NCBI GenBank assembly: GCA_016200785.1
Contig: JACQED010000537.1
Location: 1 to 7,457 of the forward strand
Length of the DNA: 7,457 nucleotides
Direction: 5' to 3'
From: Chloroflexota bacterium
GTDB taxonomy: Bacteria > Chloroflexota > Anaerolineae > Anaerolineales > JACQED01
The first letter of the stretch is position 1. Each line of letters begins with the position of its first letter. The notes below the pieces were generated by a model, which saw only the letters and a list, made by a program, of their open reading frames with translations, was not told the origin of the DNA and made no database searches. This document shows positions 5,296-7,457 of this stretch, piece after piece. Position numbers and translations under genes: made by a program.

Positions 5296-6387
5296 ATGAC
5301 CACATCCTCAGTTGCCATCGCAGGCTCGACAGGCGGAAGACTGAAGCAATGGCTGTGGGCAGACGTCGCAGGGCTGCCGGTTGCAGTCTGGGCATACGTC
5401 GCGTGTTTTGTTGTGGCAGTTTTCGGCTTGTTGTGGGATGGCGGCTGGCACGCCTCGTGGGGTCGCGACACCTTTTTCATTCCGCCTCACAACATGCTGT
5501 ATGCGGCCGTCACCTTCGTGCTGGGCCTGTCCACGTTCATCATCGTGCGCGACGCGTCCGATCTCGCCGATCCGGCGCTCACCCGCCTCGGGCCGTTTCG
5601 AGCGCCGCTCGGCGTCTGGACGAGTTTCGCCGGTTGCATGATGTTGATCGGCGCCGCGCCCTTCGACGAGTGGTGGCATCGCACGTTCGGGCGCGACGAC
5701 GGCACCGGACTGTGGAGTCCGCCGCACTTCATCGGCATGGTCGGTGGCCTCCTCGTCTGCCTCGGCATCATCGTCACCCTGCGCCTGCGTGAGAAACCGC
5801 AGATGGGTGGGGACGGCAAACCCCGCCGGCTTGGCGGCCTGACCGCCAACGACGCCGTGACCCTCTTGATGTTCGCGTACCTCACGTTCATCGTCGGCGC
5901 TCTGTCGCTCAACTTCTACGCGATCCGCCACTGGTATCGCTACGATGCCTTCTACCCGATCCTGGCGCTGATGTTTGGGCCGACGGTGTTGGTGCTGGCC
6001 CAGCGGCTGACCGGCCGCGCTGGCGCGGCAACCGTCGCGCTGACAATTCCGTTTGCGCTGATCGGCGGCATGGGCTTAGTGTTGCGCGCCGCCCATTACC
6101 CAATCGTCGTGAGCCTGCCCGTGATGGCCTTTCCAAGCGCGATCCTTCTCGACATGTTTTACGCGCGCTTCGGGTCAGGCTATCGCTGGCTGCTCGTCGC
6201 CGGGCCTCTCGCGGCGCTCGTCTTTTACCCAAGCGAATTCGGCTGGGCCTGGCTTCTCAACGGGCGGATCACGTGGCCGCTGGCAGACGCTCTGCGCGCT
6301 TTGCCGCTGGCAATGATCGCCGCGACGCTGAGCGTGTTGCTTGGCGCGTGGATCGCCGGGCGGTTCGAGAGACTGCGCCGGGTATGA
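5296..6387 (+). CDS. polytopic membrane protein with duplicated D-x3-H / GRD / PPH metal-site-like motif
   Basis: A 363-residue integral membrane protein with about nine to ten hydrophobic segments (near 27-47, 66-85, 105-121, 145-163, 186-209, 217-236, 245-263, 268-286, 297-311 and 335-355). I do not recognise a named family. Two loops repeat one motif: D48-x3-H52-x3-GRD-x4-PPH65 and D124-x3-H128-x3-GRD-x7-PPH144. In each, Asp and His sit just after one membrane helix and the second His at the start of the next. The first copy has the D-x3-H-x12-H spacing and RDT-x-F-x-P-x-H wording that I recall from the copper-binding region of PmoC/AmoC; a relationship is inferred, not shown. A further aromatic, charged patch (RHWYRYD, 211-217) follows the fifth helix. 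No PmoA- or PmoB-like gene is present, so a monooxygenase operon is not supported. A Shine-Dalgarno precedes it; the next gene starts three bases after its stop. Confidence 0.85.
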   Translation: MTTSSVAIAGSTGGRLKQWLWADVAGLPVAVWAYVACFVVAVFGLLWDGGWHASWGRDTFFIPPHNMLYAAVTFVLGLSTFIIVRDASDLADPALTRLGPFRAPLGVWTSFAGCMMLIGAAPFDEWWHRTFGRDDGTGLWSPPHFIGMVGGLLVCLGIIVTLRLREKPQMGGDGKPRRLGGLTANDAVTLLMFAYLTFIVGALSLNFYAIRHWYRYDAFYPILALMFGPTVLVLAQRLTGRAGAATVALTIPFALIGGMGLVLRAAHYPIVVSLPVMAFPSAILLDMFYARFGSGYRWLLVAGPLAALVFYPSEFGWAWLLNGRITWPLADALRALPLAMIAATLSVLLGAWIAGRFERLRRV

Positions 6388-6390
6388 AAA

Positions 6391-7457
6391 ATGCCCGACC
6401 TTTCCCTCTTCGCCGTCACAGCTCTCGGCCTTGAGCCGTTCACCGCGCAGGAACTTCGACAACTGAGCCTGGCGGGCGTCACGGGGACGGTCGGCGGCGT
6501 GGAGTTTCGCGGCGCGGCCTGCGACGTCTATCGCGCCAACCTTCATCTCCGCACCGCGAGCCGCATCCTCGTTCGGGTTGGCGAATTCTACGCCGCCGCA
6601 TTTTCCGAATTACGAAAAAAAGCCAGCCGCCTGCCGTGGGAGAACTTCATCGCGCCCGACCGGCCGGTGGCCCTCAAGGTGACGTGCCACAAATCGCGAC
6701 TCTATCACTCGGATGCAGTGGCCGAGCGCGTCGCCGGAGCGATCGGCGACCGGTTGGGTCAAGAGGTCAAGCGGGCGAATGCCGATGACGACAATGCAAC
6801 GCAATTGATCGTCGTCAGATTGGTGCGCGACCAATGCGCCATCAGCATCGACTCGTCCGGCGCGCTCCTGCATCAACGCGGCTATCGTCTTGCCACGGCC
6901 AAAGCGCCATTGCGCGAAACCCTCGCGGCTGGCATGATTCTCGCTTCCGGCTGGGATGCGGCGTCCCCCTTGCTCGATCCGTTTTGTGGATCGGGAACCA
7001 TCCCCATCGAAGCGGCATTGCTGGCAAACAACATTCCGCCCGGCGGCGCGCGGCGCTTTGCCTTCATGGATTGGCCGAACTTTGACGCCGCGCTCTGGGA
7101 ATCGCTGACCAACGACGATGCGCGTCACACCGACCCCTTCCCTCCCATCATCGCCTCCGACCGCGATGCGGGAGCCATCGAAGCCGCCCAGGCCAACGCC
7201 GACCGCGCCGATGTGGCCGACTGCATCGAATTCACGCGCCGCGCCGTCTCCGCGATCGAGCCTCCGCCCGGCCCCGGTTGGATCGTCACTAACCCGCCGT
7301 ATGGTGTGAGAGTGAGCGAGAACAAAGACCTTCGAAACCTCTACGCGCAATTCGGCAACGTCGTGCGGGCCAAGTGCCCCGGCTGGCGCATTGCGATGCT
7401 CACAGGTGATCCGCAGCTGACTCGAAGCGTCGGACTCGATTTTGACGAGGGCATACC
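6391..7457 (+). CDS. THUMP-domain class I RNA methyltransferase (RlmL/YpsC/Trm14 family), 3' end missing
   Basis: An open frame of 355 codons continues past the right edge with no stop. Residues about 45-160 fit a THUMP RNA-binding domain, followed by the linker motif HQRGYR (161-166). The Rossmann methyltransferase domain follows: DPFCGSGTIPIEAA (196-209) is the S-adenosylmethionine-binding motif I, ASDRD (255-259) the acidic motif and TNPPYG (300-305) the catalytic N-P-P-Y loop used by enzymes that methylate exocyclic amines. E. coli RlmL (N-terminal half) and archaeal Trm14 make N2-methylguanosine in 23S rRNA or tRNA; a guanine-N2 reaction on rRNA or tRNA is the best guess here. The missing end decides whether it is a single-domain YpsC-like protein of about 380 residues or a longer RlmKL-type fusion. 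It starts three bases after the membrane-protein stop without a clear Shine-Dalgarno, so coupling is likely. Confidence 0.9.
   Translation, partial: MPDLSLFAVTALGLEPFTAQELRQLSLAGVTGTVGGVEFRGAACDVYRANLHLRTASRILVRVGEFYAAAFSELRKKASRLPWENFIAPDRPVALKVTCHKSRLYHSDAVAERVAGAIGDRLGQEVKRANADDDNATQLIVVRLVRDQCAISIDSSGALLHQRGYRLATAKAPLRETLAAGMILASGWDAASPLLDPFCGSGTIPIEAALLANNIPPGGARRFAFMDWPNFDAALWESLTNDDARHTDPFPPIIASDRDAGAIEAAQANADRADVADCIEFTRRAVSAIEPPPGPGWIVTNPPYGVRVSENKDLRNLYAQFGNVVRAKCPGWRIAMLTGDPQLTRSVGLDFDEGI

Noticed and set aside
5296..6387. A copper monooxygenase operon around the PmoC-like motif
   Set aside because: No PmoA- or PmoB-like gene is in the window and the protein has more membrane segments than PmoC, so only a motif-level resemblance is claimed.
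6610..7350. 246-codon open frame on the - strand
   Set aside because: The + strand here encodes a clear THUMP-methyltransferase with motif I and NPPY intact, open to the window edge; the - strand frame is its shadow.

Overview
The window is GC-rich bacterial chromosome with seven closely packed genes, all on the + strand. The last one runs off the right edge. The gene set (zinc-ribbon threonine synthase, MoaD-MoaE fusion, fabF next to rnc, RmlD-like reductase), the high GC and the short-period repeat tracts at gene junctions suggest an uncultured member of the Chloroflexota, perhaps Anaerolineae. That assignment is inference; no rRNA or other taxonomic marker is present.

Layout. Positions 1-354 carry a small ribbon-helix-helix (RHH) protein with its own Shine-Dalgarno and a less GC-rich sequence. 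After a 134-base gap comes a tight run: a MoaD-MoaE fusion (489-1277), threonine synthase (1274-2389, ATGA overlap), fabF (2403-3644), an 85-base spacer filled by a long imperfect inverted repeat, rnc for RNase III (3730-4413), an RmlD-like extended SDR (4413-5261, TAATG overlap), a polytopic membrane protein (5296-6387) and a THUMP-domain RNA methyltransferase (from 6391, partial). Spacing suggests one or two transcripts. The functions are mixed: molybdopterin synthesis, threonine synthesis, fatty-acid elongation, RNA processing, sugar-nucleotide chemistry and RNA modification. Only fabF-rnc is a widely conserved pair. No mobile element, CRISPR array, tRNA or rRNA was seen.

Four points deserve attention. 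(1) The membrane protein carries a duplicated D-x3-H ... GRD ... PPH module. The first copy has the D-x3-H-x12-H spacing and RDT-x-F-x-P-x-H wording of the metal site in subunit C of copper membrane monooxygenases (PmoC/AmoC). (2) RNase III has Ala in place of one of its four conserved catalytic carboxylates. (3) A 32-nt-arm hairpin sits immediately before that rnc gene, where an RNase III autoregulatory target would be expected. (4) The MoaD-MoaE fusion is joined through an 8-bp repeat tract and ends in a 7-bp repeat tract, so changes in unit number would alter the protein architecture.
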